Positions 41,611-50,512 of a stretch of 64,000 nucleotides of DNA are shown here, one piece after another. The translations under genes were made by a program, and so were the position numbers. The notes below the pieces were generated by a model, which was given only the letters and a program-made list of their open reading frames with translations, did no database searches and was not told the DNA's origin. Within the stretch, counting starts at the first letter, position 1; every line of letters starts with the position of its first letter. The DNA is from Thalassobacillus_A hwangdonensis (lineage in GTDB: Bacteria; Bacillota; Bacilli; Bacillales; Halobacillaceae). The stretch lies in NCBI RefSeq assembly GCF_042675915.1, contig NZ_JBHTKL010000005.1, positions 992,001-1,056,000 on the forward strand. Reading direction: 5' to 3'.

Positions 41611-43482
41611 TTAAGCTTTTCTAAGGTCTTTTTTCAAGAATCCAACAATGATTGCACTGATAAATGAACCGATTAGAATCGCCAAGGTGTACAAGTACCA
41701 ACCTCCGGTTACAAGCGGGAATACAATTGCACCACCGTGGGGGGCCTGTAAACCGATTCCGAACACCATAGAGAGTGAACCAGCAATCGCAGAACCGACT
41801 ACCATCGATGGGATGACACGTACTGGATCAGCTGCTGCAAATGGAATTGCTCCTTCTGTAATGAAAAATGCACCAAGCGGCAAAGCAGTTTTACCTGTTT
41901 CACGTTCCTGTTTCGTGAATTTGTTCTTGAACATTAAAGTGGCAATTCCCATTGCGAGTGGAGGAACCATTCCACCGGCCATGATTGCAGCGATGAATTC
42001 ATAGTTGCCGGCATCAATCATTGCAAGTCCAAATGTATAGGCAGCTTTATTGATTGGGCCACCCATATCGACAGCCATCATTCCTCCAAGCAACAATCCG
42101 AGGATTGCAAGGTTCGTTCCACCCAATCCTTCTAACCAGCCCAGCACACCTGTGTAGAGCTGTGTCAGTGGAGGGTTAATCAACTGCATAATCATTCCTG
42201 TTCCGAAGATCGCAAGTACCGGATAGAACAATACCGTCTTCAAACCGTCCAGGATTGCAGGTAGGCCTTCCAAAGCTTTCTTAACTCCAAGCGTCAAGTA
42301 ACCAGCAAGAAAACCTGCAATCAGACCACCTAGAAAACCAGATCCGTTTGCTGCATCTTCAACACCAGTCGTTATCGCGATCAGACCACCGACCATACCA
42401 GGAGCGAAGCCTGGACGATCTGCGATACTGGATGCAATGAAACCAGCGAGTACGGGAACGAGCAGGAAGAAGGCGTTGTCACCGCCAATAATCCCAAGCA
42501 TCTCTGCAAATCGGTTATCCGAATCGATGCCGAACATGAAGGATATCGCAAGCAGGATACCACCACCGACAACGAATGGAAGCATGTTGGAAACACCGTT
42601 CATCAAATGTTTGTACACGCCTGTACGGCCTTTCTCTTCACTGCCGGAGCTTTCTTTCGATCCTCCGTCACCTTGATGGATCGGTGCATCTTTTTTCGCT
42701 GCGCGCTCCAGTAAATTTTTCGGTTCGTGGATCGCTTTTGCGACCGGCACTTCAATTACAGGTTTTCCTTTGAAGCCTGAAGTGTCAACCTTCGTATCTG
42801 CTGCAACAATGATTGCATCTGCTTCTGCAATGTCCTGTTCGGTGAGACGGTTCTTAACACCGCTTGAGCCATTCGTCTGGACTTTCAAATTGATACCCAT
42901 CTCTTTTGCCGTTTCTTTCAATTTATCAGCAGCCATATAGGTGTGCGCGATTCCTGTCGGGCAAGCAGTTACGGCAAGGATTCTGCTTTCCGAATCGGAA
43001 GAGCTTTCTTCTTCCTCGTCAGCATCTTCTGCTTCTTTTGCATTAATCGCTTCCATCACATCATCTTCAGTTTGCGCTTCTTCCAGTTTAGTTCGGAAAT
43101 TCGTATCCATTAAGAATGAAGATAAACGGGATAATGTCTCCAAGTGTGTCTGATTCGCGCCTTCAGAAGCAGCGATCATGAAGAACAGGTTGGTCGGTTG
43201 TCCGTCCAGGGATTCATAATCCAATCCATCGCTTGAGCGGCCGAAGGCAATCGCCGGTTCTTTCACCGCATTGGTTTTGGCGTGAGGGATGGCAATTCCC
43301 TCGCCGATTCCGGTCGTACTTTGTTCTTCACGGTTCAAAATCGCCTGTTTGAAGCCTTCTTTATCGTTAAGACGTCCTGCGTCATCCAGCTTCGTAACAA
43401 GCTCATCGATGACGTCTTCTTTATTCGTTGAAGAAAGGTTCAACAGGATCGTGTCTTTCTTCAACAAGTCTGTAATTCTCAT
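41611..43482 (-). CDS. fruA: Fructose PTS permease, EIIABC
   Basis: A 623-residue fusion in the order IIA-IIB-IIC. IIA (1-145) has the active His in GEGIAIPHAKTNAV; IIB (about 170-265) has the active Cys in AVTACPTGIAHTYMAADKL; IIC (about 290-620) is the membrane channel. It imports fructose as fructose-1-phosphate, the substrate of FruK coded just upstream (15-base gap). Confidence 0.96.
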   Translation of the reverse strand: MRITDLLKKDTILLNLSSTNKEDVIDELVTKLDDAGRLNDKEGFKQAILNREEQSTTGIGEGIAIPHAKTNAVKEPAIAFGRSSDGLDYESLDGQPTNLFFMIAASEGANQTHLETLSRLSSFLMDTNFRTKLEEAQTEDDVMEAINAKEAEDADEEEESSSDSESRILAVTACPTGIAHTYMAADKLKETAKEMGINLKVQTNGSSGVKNRLTEQDIAEADAIIVAADTKVDTSGFKGKPVIEVPVAKAIHEPKNLLERAAKKDAPIHQGDGGSKESSGSEEKGRTGVYKHLMNGVSNMLPFVVGGGILLAISFMFGIDSDNRFAEMLGIIGGDNAFFLLVPVLAGFIASSIADRPGFAPGMVGGLIAITTGVEDAANGSGFLGGLIAGFLAGYLTLGVKKALEGLPAILDGLKTVLFYPVLAIFGTGMIMQLINPPLTQLYTGVLGWLEGLGGTNLAILGLLLGGMMAVDMGGPINKAAYTFGLAMIDAGNYEFIAAIMAGGMVPPLAMGIATLMFKNKFTKQERETGKTALPLGAFFITEGAIPFAAADPVRVIPSMVVGSAIAGSLSMVFGIGLQAPHGGAIVFPLVTGGWYLYTLAILIGSFISAIIVGFLKKDLRKA

Positions 43483-43497
43483 TGTTATTCCCCTCCT

Positions 43498-44412
43498 TTA
43501 AGTAATCGGTACAACCTTTATTTCTGGCAAAAGACGTTCAACATCTTCTTTTTCACATAAGTCATCCTGAAAAGCTGTGGCACTTCCTGATGCAACTCCA
43601 TATTTGAATGCCTCTTCCAATGTACGTCCATTCGTATAGGCGGTAAGGAAACCGGAGACGACCGAGTCACCGGCACCGACTGAATTCTTGACAGATCCTG
43701 TTGGTACATTGGCAAACCAGGCATGCGTCTGATCGACGAATACTGCACCATTACCGCCCATGGAAACAATGACATGCTGTGCACCTTGATCTACGAGTTT
43801 CTTTGCAAAGTAAGCTGCCTTTTCAGGTGATTCAATTTGAGTATCGAACAGTTGTCCAAGTTCGTGATGATTCGGCTTCAAAAGCAATACTTTTTCACCA
43901 ATCAGCTGCTTCAATGCTTTTCCAGATGTATCTGCTGCAAGTGAAATGTCTTTCTCTGTACAAATCGCCGCGATTCGGTTATAAAAATCCTCTGGCAAAG
44001 AGGATGGCACGCTTCCTGCAACTACAAGGATATCTTCAGACGTCAGCTGCTCGATCTGGTTCAGCAGCTGCGACTGATGGTTATTTGACAGCTCCGGTCC
44101 TGGACCGTTGATTTCAGATTCAACGTCTGATTTCAGTTTGACATTGATTCTTGTGTACTGTTCCGTATCAATGAACTGATGAGCAACGCCTTCCTGATCG
44201 AGGAAGTTTTTAATGAATTCACCAGTGAATTGCCCTGTGAATCCCAGGGCAGTGGTCGTTGTGCCAAGCCGATTCATCACACGGGAAACATTGATACCTT
44301 TTCCACCAGGGTAATAGAATGCATTTGTCGCTCGGTTCAACCCACCATTTTCAAAATGATCGACGTGCATAATGTAGTCGATCGATGGGTTGAGGGTGCA
44401 TGTATAGATCAT
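43498..44412 (-). CDS. fruK: 1-phosphofructokinase
   Basis: PfkB-family sugar kinase of 304 residues that turns fructose-1-phosphate into fructose-1,6-bisphosphate. Signatures: NRATNAFYYPGGKGINVSRV near the N-terminus and NSVGAGDSVVSGFLTAY with the catalytic Asp. Four-base overlap with fruR. Its product is also the inducer of CggR, so fructose uptake should release the glycolytic operon (inference). Confidence 0.95.
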   Translation of the reverse strand: MIYTCTLNPSIDYIMHVDHFENGGLNRATNAFYYPGGKGINVSRVMNRLGTTTTALGFTGQFTGEFIKNFLDQEGVAHQFIDTEQYTRINVKLKSDVESEINGPGPELSNNHQSQLLNQIEQLTSEDILVVAGSVPSSLPEDFYNRIAAICTEKDISLAADTSGKALKQLIGEKVLLLKPNHHELGQLFDTQIESPEKAAYFAKKLVDQGAQHVIVSMGGNGAVFVDQTHAWFANVPTGSVKNSVGAGDSVVSGFLTAYTNGRTLEEAFKYGVASGSATAFQDDLCEKEDVERLLPEIKVVPIT

Positions 44413-45158
44413 GATGTCACAACCTTTATTTCAGTTTTTTCTTTGAATTGTTCGATTGCATCGATCGAATCGTTCGTAATGACTGCTGCTTCTTCAAGGT
44501 CAGCCACTTTCGCAAACGTCGTTCGATGGAATTTGGAACGATCAGCGAGTACCCATCGTCCTTCTGACCGGAGAAGTGCTGCCGTTTTGATGGCTGCTTC
44601 TTCTGGGTCCGGTGTGGTAAGACCGTTGGTTGCGTGCACACCATTTATACCAAGGAAGCATTTATCAAAGTGATAGCCTTTAAGACTGTGTTCTGCTTCT
44701 CTACCGATAATGGCTCGTGTTACTGTCTTAATCTGACCCCCCAGTACATAAGTGCGGATGTCCAGCTCCGTCAACAAGTTCATATGATCGAGGCCGTTTG
44801 TGACGACGATGATATCTTTATTGATTAAATGGGGAATCATTTCAAAAGTTGTCGAGCCTGCATCAAGGTAAATGCAGTCTCCATCTTCAACTAGGTCTGC
44901 TGCATACGTTGCAACTGCGAGCTTTTCTTTCAAATGCTTCGTCGATTTCTCCTGCATTGTAAGCTCTTCATTTGTCGGTACTCTAAGTGAAGCACCTCCA
45001 TGAATCCTGGTCAGCATCCGGTTATTCTCGAGCTGGTCGAGATCACGACGGATCGTAGACTCTGAGGCATTGGTTGCTTCCACCAGTTCTTGTATTTTAA
45101 CCGTATTTTTTTGATTCAATAATTCAAGTATGATTTGATGACGATCAGGTGTGAGCAA
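44409..45158 (-). CDS. fruR: DeoR-family fructose operon repressor
   Basis: A 249-residue repressor: N-terminal DeoR helix-turn-helix (TVKIQELVEATNASESTIRR, then DLDQLE) and a C-terminal sugar-phosphate sensor (YLDAGSTTFEMIPHL). It starts with TTG 45158, with AAAGGGGGC upstream. It probably binds the repeat array at 45215-45273 and responds to fructose-1-phosphate, as FruR homologues do. Confidence 0.92.
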   Translation of the reverse strand: MLTPDRHQIILELLNQKNTVKIQELVEATNASESTIRRDLDQLENNRMLTRIHGGASLRVPTNEELTMQEKSTKHLKEKLAVATYAADLVEDGDCIYLDAGSTTFEMIPHLINKDIIVVTNGLDHMNLLTELDIRTYVLGGQIKTVTRAIIGREAEHSLKGYHFDKCFLGINGVHATNGLTTPDPEEAAIKTAALLRSEGRWVLADRSKFHRTTFAKVADLEEAAVITNDSIDAIEQFKEKTEIKVVTS

Positions 45159-45214
45159 TCAGATTGCCCCCTTTCATGAACTACTTCCATCTTAAATGAA
45201 GCCTTTTCATAAAT

Positions 45215-45273
45215 CAATCAAAAACAATCATTTTCAATCAAAAACTATCATAATAATCTTTCACAATCAATCA
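45215..45273. promoter_or_regulatory. FruR operator array, hexamers in 10-bp phase
   Basis: CAATCA at 45215, 45225 and 45235 and CTATCA at 45245 (TGATTG/TGATAG on the minus strand) are spaced by exactly 10 bases and separated by AAAA/TTTT. Two further overlapping CAATCA copies stand at 45264 and 45268. The array is 57 bases upstream of fruR. Confidence 0.65.
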
Positions 45274-45329
45274 TCTATTCTCAACAGAGGAATATGCTTA
45301 ACATTTATCCTCACATTATCTGAATCTTC

Positions 45330-45358
45330 TTGATGAATGGGTCGAGTTATGCTAAATT
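45330..45358 (+). promoter_or_regulatory. Promoter of secG
   Basis: TTGATG (45330-45335), 17 bases, TAAATT (45353-45358), 44 bases before secG. Confidence 0.5.
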
Positions 45359-45402
45359 ATCACTATGCACTTGTGCGTTTTTTTAGGAGGTGTGGGTCAC
45401 AC

Positions 45403-45633
45403 ATGGAAACACTCGCAATTACGTTATTGGCGATTGATACGATCGTAATGATTGTTCTCGTACTACTTCAATCAGGAAAAAGCGCTGGTCTAGCCGGAGC
45501 GATTTCCGGTGGGGCTGAGCAATTATTCGGTAAACAGAAGGCACGTGGAATCGATGCTGTACTTCATCGTGCAACAGTAGTTACAGGAGTATTGTTCTTC
45601 GTATTCGCATTCTTTGTAGGTTATATCGCATAA
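45403..45633 (+). CDS. secG: Protein translocase subunit SecG
   Basis: A 76-residue membrane protein with two helices (ITLLAIDTIVMIVLVLLQSG and VVTGVLFFVFAFFVGYIA) joined by a cytoplasmic loop containing the family motif QSGKSAGLAGAISGGAEQLFG. It aids SecYE translocation. ATG 45403 follows AGGAGGTG by ten bases. First of the conserved secG-esterase-rnr-smpB-ssrA group. Confidence 0.95.
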   Translation: METLAITLLAIDTIVMIVLVLLQSGKSAGLAGAISGGAEQLFGKQKARGIDAVLHRATVVTGVLFFVFAFFVGYIA

Positions 45634-45651
45634 TCAAATGAATTATTGAAA

Positions 45652-45682
45652 GAAGCCGCGCTGATGAAAGCGCGGCTTTTCT
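45652..45682 (+). terminator. Terminator after secG
   Basis: AAGCCGCGCT pairs with AGCGCGGCTT around GATGAA, then TTCTCATTTT. Confidence 0.8.
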
Positions 45683-45796
45683 CATTTTGAAAAAGGCTAT
45701 GATATGATGATATGGGTCGAATGGTGTAAAAAACATAGACGAATTCAGAATGAAAACATGCATAAAAGGGAAATACATGGATAAGGAGAGACGAAC

Positions 45797-46540
45797 ATGA
45801 AAATCAAACAACCACAACCATTTACGTTTGAAGAGGGAGAGCGCGCGGTATTATTACTACACGGATTCACAGGACATTCTGCGGATGTGAGAATGCTTGG
45901 GCGTTTTCTGCAAAAGCATGGGTACACGAGTCATGCACCGATTTACCGGGGGCATGGCCTGCCGCCTGAAGAATTGATCAAGGCAAATCCGGACCAATGG
46001 TGGGAAGATGTAAATGAAGCAATGAACCATCTGAGAGAGCTGGGTTATGAAAAAATTGCTATTGCTGGTCTTTCATTAGGTGGAGTACTCGGATTGAAGC
46101 TTGCTTATTCAGAGCCTGTCAAAGGGATCATTCCGATGTGTTCTCCAATGTTTTTCGATAATGAAGAACAATTGACGCAAGGTTTCCAGTACAAAGCGAA
46201 ACAATATAAGCAATTGGAAGGAAAAGATAAAGAAACTATCGAAAAAGAAGTCAAGGAGCTGCTTGCGCAGTCTGAAGATATGTTCAAGCAACTGGGTGGC
46301 TTCATCAAGGAAGTGCATGACAAGATCGATCACATCTACGCCCCGACCTTCGTCGTACAGGCTGAGAATGATGAAATGATCAATACAGAAAGTGCAACCT
46401 ACATTTATGAAAAAGTGGAAGCAGATCAAAAGGATCTTAAATGGTATAAAAACTCCGGCCACGTGATTACGATGGATAAGGAAAAAGAGCAGCTGCATGA
46501 AGATGTGCTCGAATTCCTGGAATCACTGGACTGGTCTTGA
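45797..46540 (+). CDS. Carboxylesterase, Est30/YvaK-like
   Basis: Alpha/beta hydrolase of 247 residues. LLHGFTGHSADVRML supplies the oxyanion hole, GLSLGG the nucleophilic Ser, QAENDEMIN the Asp and NSGHVITMD the His. It resembles the thermostable Est30-type monoacylglycerol/carboxyl esterases coded between secG and rnr in Bacillus and Geobacillus. AAGGAGAG precedes ATG 45797. Confidence 0.92.
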   Translation: MKIKQPQPFTFEEGERAVLLLHGFTGHSADVRMLGRFLQKHGYTSHAPIYRGHGLPPEELIKANPDQWWEDVNEAMNHLRELGYEKIAIAGLSLGGVLGLKLAYSEPVKGIIPMCSPMFFDNEEQLTQGFQYKAKQYKQLEGKDKETIEKEVKELLAQSEDMFKQLGGFIKEVHDKIDHIYAPTFVVQAENDEMINTESATYIYEKVEADQKDLKWYKNSGHVITMDKEKEQLHEDVLEFLESLDWS

Positions 46541-46597
46541 GTATTTTAAGGAACAAGGTCAGGGGAAGCCGGATTGTATGAAGGAGGAGGAAGCGTT

Positions 46598-48907
46598 TTG
46601 AGTAACGAATTGAAGAACCAAATCAAGAATTTTTTCCAAGAGAATGCATCGAAGCCTTTATCTGTACAAGAATTGGAAGAAACGCTAGAACTCGATGAAG
46701 CCGGGGACTTCACTGACCTGATGAAATCATTGAATGAATTGGAAGAAGAGGGCGAGCTGGTAAGGACGAGGAAGAATCGGTTCGGTTTACCAGAGAAAAT
46801 GAACCTCATCCGGGGACGTATCCAGATGCATGCGAAAGGTTTTGCATTTCTGATCCCTGATGAAGAGGGAAAAGATGATATCTACATCCATCATTCGGAC
46901 CTTCATTCGGCAATGAACAATGATAAGGTCATGGTCCGTGTCGAGAAGCGGGATGAATCCGGCCAACGCCCGGAGGGGACGGTCATTCGTATCCTTGAAC
47001 GTGCGACAGGGCGAGTTGTGGGAACGTACCAGGGGAGTCAGAACTTTGGCTTCGTCGTTGCTGATGACAAACGGATACCGAATGATATTTTCATACCGAA
47101 GAGTGCAACCAACGGTGCGGTCGATGGACATAAGGTCATCGTCAACATCACGAAGTTCCCTGAAGAACGAATGAGTGCAGAAGGGGAGATCGTTGAAATC
47201 CTCGGGCATAAAAATGACCCGGGCATCGATATCCTTTCCATCATCTATAAACATGGCATCAAAATCGATTTCCCGGATGAAGTTCTGGAGCAGGCGAAAC
47301 AGACGCCTGAGACGATTTCGGAAGAGGAAATCAAAAACCGACGCGATCTGCGTGAGGAGACAATTGTCACTATCGACGGGGCGGATGCCAAGGACTTGGA
47401 TGATGCAGTCTCCGTCAAAGAATTGGACAATGGGAACTACAAATTGAGCGTCCATATTGCGGATGTCAGTTACTATGTGGAAGAAGGATCACCGATCGAT
47501 CAGGAAGCAAGAGAACGGGCAACAAGTGTCTACTTGGTTGACCGGGTAATTCCGATGATTCCTCACCGTCTATCGAATGGAATCTGTTCCTTGAATCCTC
47601 AGGTCGATCGACTTACGCTATCCTGTGAAATGGAGATCGATTCGAGTGGGGAAATCGTCAATCATGAAATTTTCCAGAGTGTGATTCGAACAAATGAACG
47701 AATGACCTACTCCGATGTCCGTAAGATTCTGGAAGACCAGGATCCGGAACTGATGGAGCGCTACAGCGACCTGATTCCGATGTTCGTCAACATGGGCAAA
47801 TTAGCCGCTACGTTAAGGAAGAAGCGGATGGGGCGCGGAGCGATCGACTTCGATTTCAAAGAAGCGAAAGTGCTTGTGGATGAAGAAGGAAAAGCGAATG
47901 ATGTCGTCATCCGTGAACGATCCATTGCAGAACGTTTGATCGAGGAGTTCATGCTGGCAGCAAACGAAACGGTGGCCGAGCATTTCCACTGGATGGAAGT
48001 ACCGTTCATCCATCGTGTCCACCAGGATCCTGATCCAGCGAAGCTTCAGCATTTCTTCGAGTTCATTGCGAACCTTGGTTATGCAGTCAAAGGGACAGAG
48101 AATGACATCCACCCTCAGGCGTTGCAAAAGGTGCTGGATCGAGTGGAAGGTACCCAAGAGGAAATGATCATCAACAAGCTGATGCTTCGTTCGATGCAGC
48201 AGGCGAAATATGATCCTCAGAGTCTGGGGCACTTCGGTCTTGCTACCGATTTCTATACTCACTTCACGTCTCCGATCAGACGTTATCCAGACTTGATCGT
48301 CCACCGTCTGATCCGGACGTATCTAGTCGAAAAGAAATTGGATCCGAAAACGCGTAATCACTGGAAAGATAACATGCCTGAAATTGCCCGCCATTCATCG
48401 GAAATGGAACGTGCAGCTGTTGATGCTGAGCGCGAAACGGATGATCTGAAGAAAGCGGAATACATGCTTGATAAAATCGGGGAAGAGTACGAAGGTGTCA
48501 TCAGTTCGGTAACAAGCTTCGGGCTGTTCGTAGAACTCGATAATACAGTAGAAGGTCTCGTTCACGTCAGTTATCTGACCGACGATTACTACCGCTTCGA
48601 TGATAAAAACTATGCCATGATCGGAGAACGTACAGGAAACGTGTTCCGTATCGGTGATGAACTCACCGTCCGAGTGGCGAACGTCAACATCGAAGAGCGA
48701 GTCGTTGATTTTGAAATTGTCGGGATGAAACCTCGGAAGCCTCGTGAACGATCAGCAAGACCGGAAATGATCAAGGCCAAAAGTGATCGATCCAAAGGTT
48801 TTTCCAATAAGAAAGATGACGGGAAAAAGAAGAAAAAGAAAGATAAGAAACCTTTTTATAATAATAAAGGGCTTCCGAAAAAAGGGAAGAAAAAGAAGAA
48901 GCGTTAA
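46598..48907 (+). CDS. rnr: Ribonuclease R
   Basis: A 769-residue 3'-5' exoribonuclease that degrades structured RNA and assists SmpB-tmRNA quality control. Domains: N-terminal winged helix (about 1-70), cold-shock OB folds (70-230), the RNB catalytic domain with TIDGADAKDLDDAVSV (metal Asp cluster), the S1 domain (GVISSVTSFGLFVELDNTVE), and a Lys-rich tail after about 715. TTG 46598 is the start, with AAGGAGGAGG seven bases upstream. Confidence 0.96.
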   Translation: MSNELKNQIKNFFQENASKPLSVQELEETLELDEAGDFTDLMKSLNELEEEGELVRTRKNRFGLPEKMNLIRGRIQMHAKGFAFLIPDEEGKDDIYIHHSDLHSAMNNDKVMVRVEKRDESGQRPEGTVIRILERATGRVVGTYQGSQNFGFVVADDKRIPNDIFIPKSATNGAVDGHKVIVNITKFPEERMSAEGEIVEILGHKNDPGIDILSIIYKHGIKIDFPDEVLEQAKQTPETISEEEIKNRRDLREETIVTIDGADAKDLDDAVSVKELDNGNYKLSVHIADVSYYVEEGSPIDQEARERATSVYLVDRVIPMIPHRLSNGICSLNPQVDRLTLSCEMEIDSSGEIVNHEIFQSVIRTNERMTYSDVRKILEDQDPELMERYSDLIPMFVNMGKLAATLRKKRMGRGAIDFDFKEAKVLVDEEGKANDVVIRERSIAERLIEEFMLAANETVAEHFHWMEVPFIHRVHQDPDPAKLQHFFEFIANLGYAVKGTENDIHPQALQKVLDRVEGTQEEMIINKLMLRSMQQAKYDPQSLGHFGLATDFYTHFTSPIRRYPDLIVHRLIRTYLVEKKLDPKTRNHWKDNMPEIARHSSEMERAAVDAERETDDLKKAEYMLDKIGEEYEGVISSVTSFGLFVELDNTVEGLVHVSYLTDDYYRFDDKNYAMIGERTGNVFRIGDELTVRVANVNIEERVVDFEIVGMKPRKPRERSARPEMIKAKSDRSKGFSNKKDDGKKKKKKDKKPFYNNKGLPKKGKKKKKR

Positions 48908-48912
48908 CAAGA

Positions 48913-48950
48913 AAGTAAGGCTGCCAATCACGGCAGCCTTACTTCGTTTT
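48913..48950. terminator. Terminator after rnr, shared with the opposing gene
   Basis: AAGTAAGGCTGCC pairs perfectly with GGCAGCCTTACTT, followed by CGTTTTTCC. Its right arm covers the stop codon of the minus-strand acetyltransferase. Confidence 0.82.
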
Positions 48951-49787
48951 TCCATATAACAGCCACGGTTCCTGGACATCATACGCTTCAAGGTTTGGTA
49001 CTCGTTGGAAAGCTTCCTGTGTGAAATCGATCCAGACAGCATCGAGGTCTGGGTGTCTTCCCCAATAAGATAGTAGGGTATCAAAAAGGCCAGGCTGTTT
49101 ATAATGATCATTCCAAAAGTATTTAACGTGCGCATAGTCTTCGCCTTTCTGATCATTTCTCAGGATGACGAAGCGGCTTTTATCCGGGCTTAAGAAAAAC
49201 GCACTTTCAGCCAAATATTCAAGCGTGAACAGAACATCATCAAAAGGCAGTGGATAGTAACATTCATAAGGGAACATATGTAATGGGTTATCCTTGATAG
49301 AATGAAGCAGATCCAGCTTTTCATCAGGTGAAGTCACTTCATTCCATACATCCCCTTTTGCATAGCTGAGCAATTCCGGTCGCTTCAAAGCCAGACTGTG
49401 ATGCAGGGAAACTTCTTTCATACCTGCTTTTTCAATGACACGCCGTGCAGAACTGTTATGTGTCTGAGTGTTTGCACCTATCCATTTGATGGAAGGGAAC
49501 TGCTGGAGATAGCTGCACATTTCATTCATCAGTTGTGTAGAGTATCCTTTTGAAAAGTAGTTGCGATCTGTACGCAGTCTGCCAAGCATGGCGAATGTAT
49601 CGTGGAAAAGTGTGTAGCCTGCGATGGAAGCGAGCTGTCCATGTTCATATAAACCAAATAGTCCCTGTGTATCCGATGTGGCTAGACGGTAGAATATGCG
49701 GATTACATAGTCGTTTTCAATTCCTGTATCCATATTGATTACAGCATCAAAGTCATTTTTGATTAGTTTTTTAATCTCGATTGTCAT
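48939..49787 (-). CDS. GNAT-like acetyltransferase inserted between rnr and smpB
   Basis: A 282-residue protein. The first half is a GNAT domain: GRLRTDRNYFSKGYSTQLMN in the acetyl-CoA-binding position and NSSARRVIEKAGMKEV as motif B. The second half (about 150-282) is an additional domain of unknown role. Substrate unknown. It is on the strand opposite to rnr and smpB and splits a pair that is usually adjacent, so it was probably inserted in this lineage. Confidence 0.75.
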   Translation of the reverse strand: MTIEIKKLIKNDFDAVINMDTGIENDYVIRIFYRLATSDTQGLFGLYEHGQLASIAGYTLFHDTFAMLGRLRTDRNYFSKGYSTQLMNEMCSYLQQFPSIKWIGANTQTHNSSARRVIEKAGMKEVSLHHSLALKRPELLSYAKGDVWNEVTSPDEKLDLLHSIKDNPLHMFPYECYYPLPFDDVLFTLEYLAESAFFLSPDKSRFVILRNDQKGEDYAHVKYFWNDHYKQPGLFDTLLSYWGRHPDLDAVWIDFTQEAFQRVPNLEAYDVQEPWLLYGKTK

Positions 49788-49887
49788 ACATCCTGATCCC
49801 CTTTGGATGATTCGTAATTTTCAAACATATATTCTCACACTGGAATTCTGGTGTCCATCGTTTTGAATTGGAAAGAAGGGGCTTTTT

Positions 49888-49896
49888 TGATACAAT
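49888..49896 (+). promoter_or_regulatory. Extended -10 promoter of smpB
   Basis: TGATACAAT, 33 bases before smpB. It gives smpB its own promoter where the inserted acetyltransferase gene separates it from rnr. Confidence 0.5.
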
Positions 49897-49928
49897 AATG
49901 TTTACGGCGAACGGAGGAGGAACCACTG

Positions 49929-50390
49929 ATGCCAAAAGGACAAGGAAATCTTATTGCACAAAACAGAAAAGCAGGTCACGACTTTTTCATTGAAGAAACC
50001 TATGAAGCAGGCATTGTCCTGAAGGGCACTGAAATCAAATCTGTTCGTGCCAAACGCGTCAACTTCAAAGACAGCTTCGCACTCGTTAGAAAAGGTGAAG
50101 TGTTCATACACAACATGCATATTTCGCCGTATGAACAGGGCAACCGATTCAATCATGAACCGACGAGGTCGAGAAAGCTGCTCCTTCATAAGAAGGAAAT
50201 TGATAAGCTGATCGGGGCGACCCAGCAACAGGGCTATTCGCTTGTGCCATTGAAAATGTACATTAAAAACGGTGTAGCAAAAGTGTTGATCGGCCTTGGT
50301 AAAGGTAAGAAAAAGTACGACAAGCGTGAAGATCTGAAGCAGAAGCAGATGAAGCGAGATATCGATCGTGCCATGAAGGAACGTTACTAA
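49929..50390 (+). CDS. smpB: SsrA-binding protein SmpB
   Basis: A 153-residue OB-fold protein that binds the tRNA-like part of tmRNA and brings it to stalled ribosomes. Core motifs: NRKAGHDFFIEETYEAGIVL, GTEIKSVRAKRVNFKDS, HNMHISPYEQGNRFNHEP and the basic C-terminal tail (DKREDLKQKQMKRDIDRAMK). GGAGGAGGAACC precedes the ATG. The tmRNA gene follows 122 bases later. Confidence 0.97.
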   Translation: MPKGQGNLIAQNRKAGHDFFIEETYEAGIVLKGTEIKSVRAKRVNFKDSFALVRKGEVFIHNMHISPYEQGNRFNHEPTRSRKLLLHKKEIDKLIGATQQQGYSLVPLKMYIKNGVAKVLIGLGKGKKKYDKREDLKQKQMKRDIDRAMKERY

Positions 50391-50418
50391 TATCTGGTTC
50401 ATGTGGCATAGCTTGCTT

Positions 50419-50446
50419 TTGCAAAGAAGCGCTGATGTGATATAAT
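50419..50446 (+). promoter_or_regulatory. Promoter of ssrA
   Basis: TTGCAA (50419-50424), 16 bases, TATAAT (50441-50446), the latter with an upstream TG (TGATATAAT). It predicts a precursor with roughly 60 extra 5' bases. Confidence 0.7.
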
Positions 50447-50512
50447 GTATATGTCGTTGAAACAGACGACGCTAATTGAATAAAGCGCTAGGCTTTACTC
50501 TTTCATCCTAAC

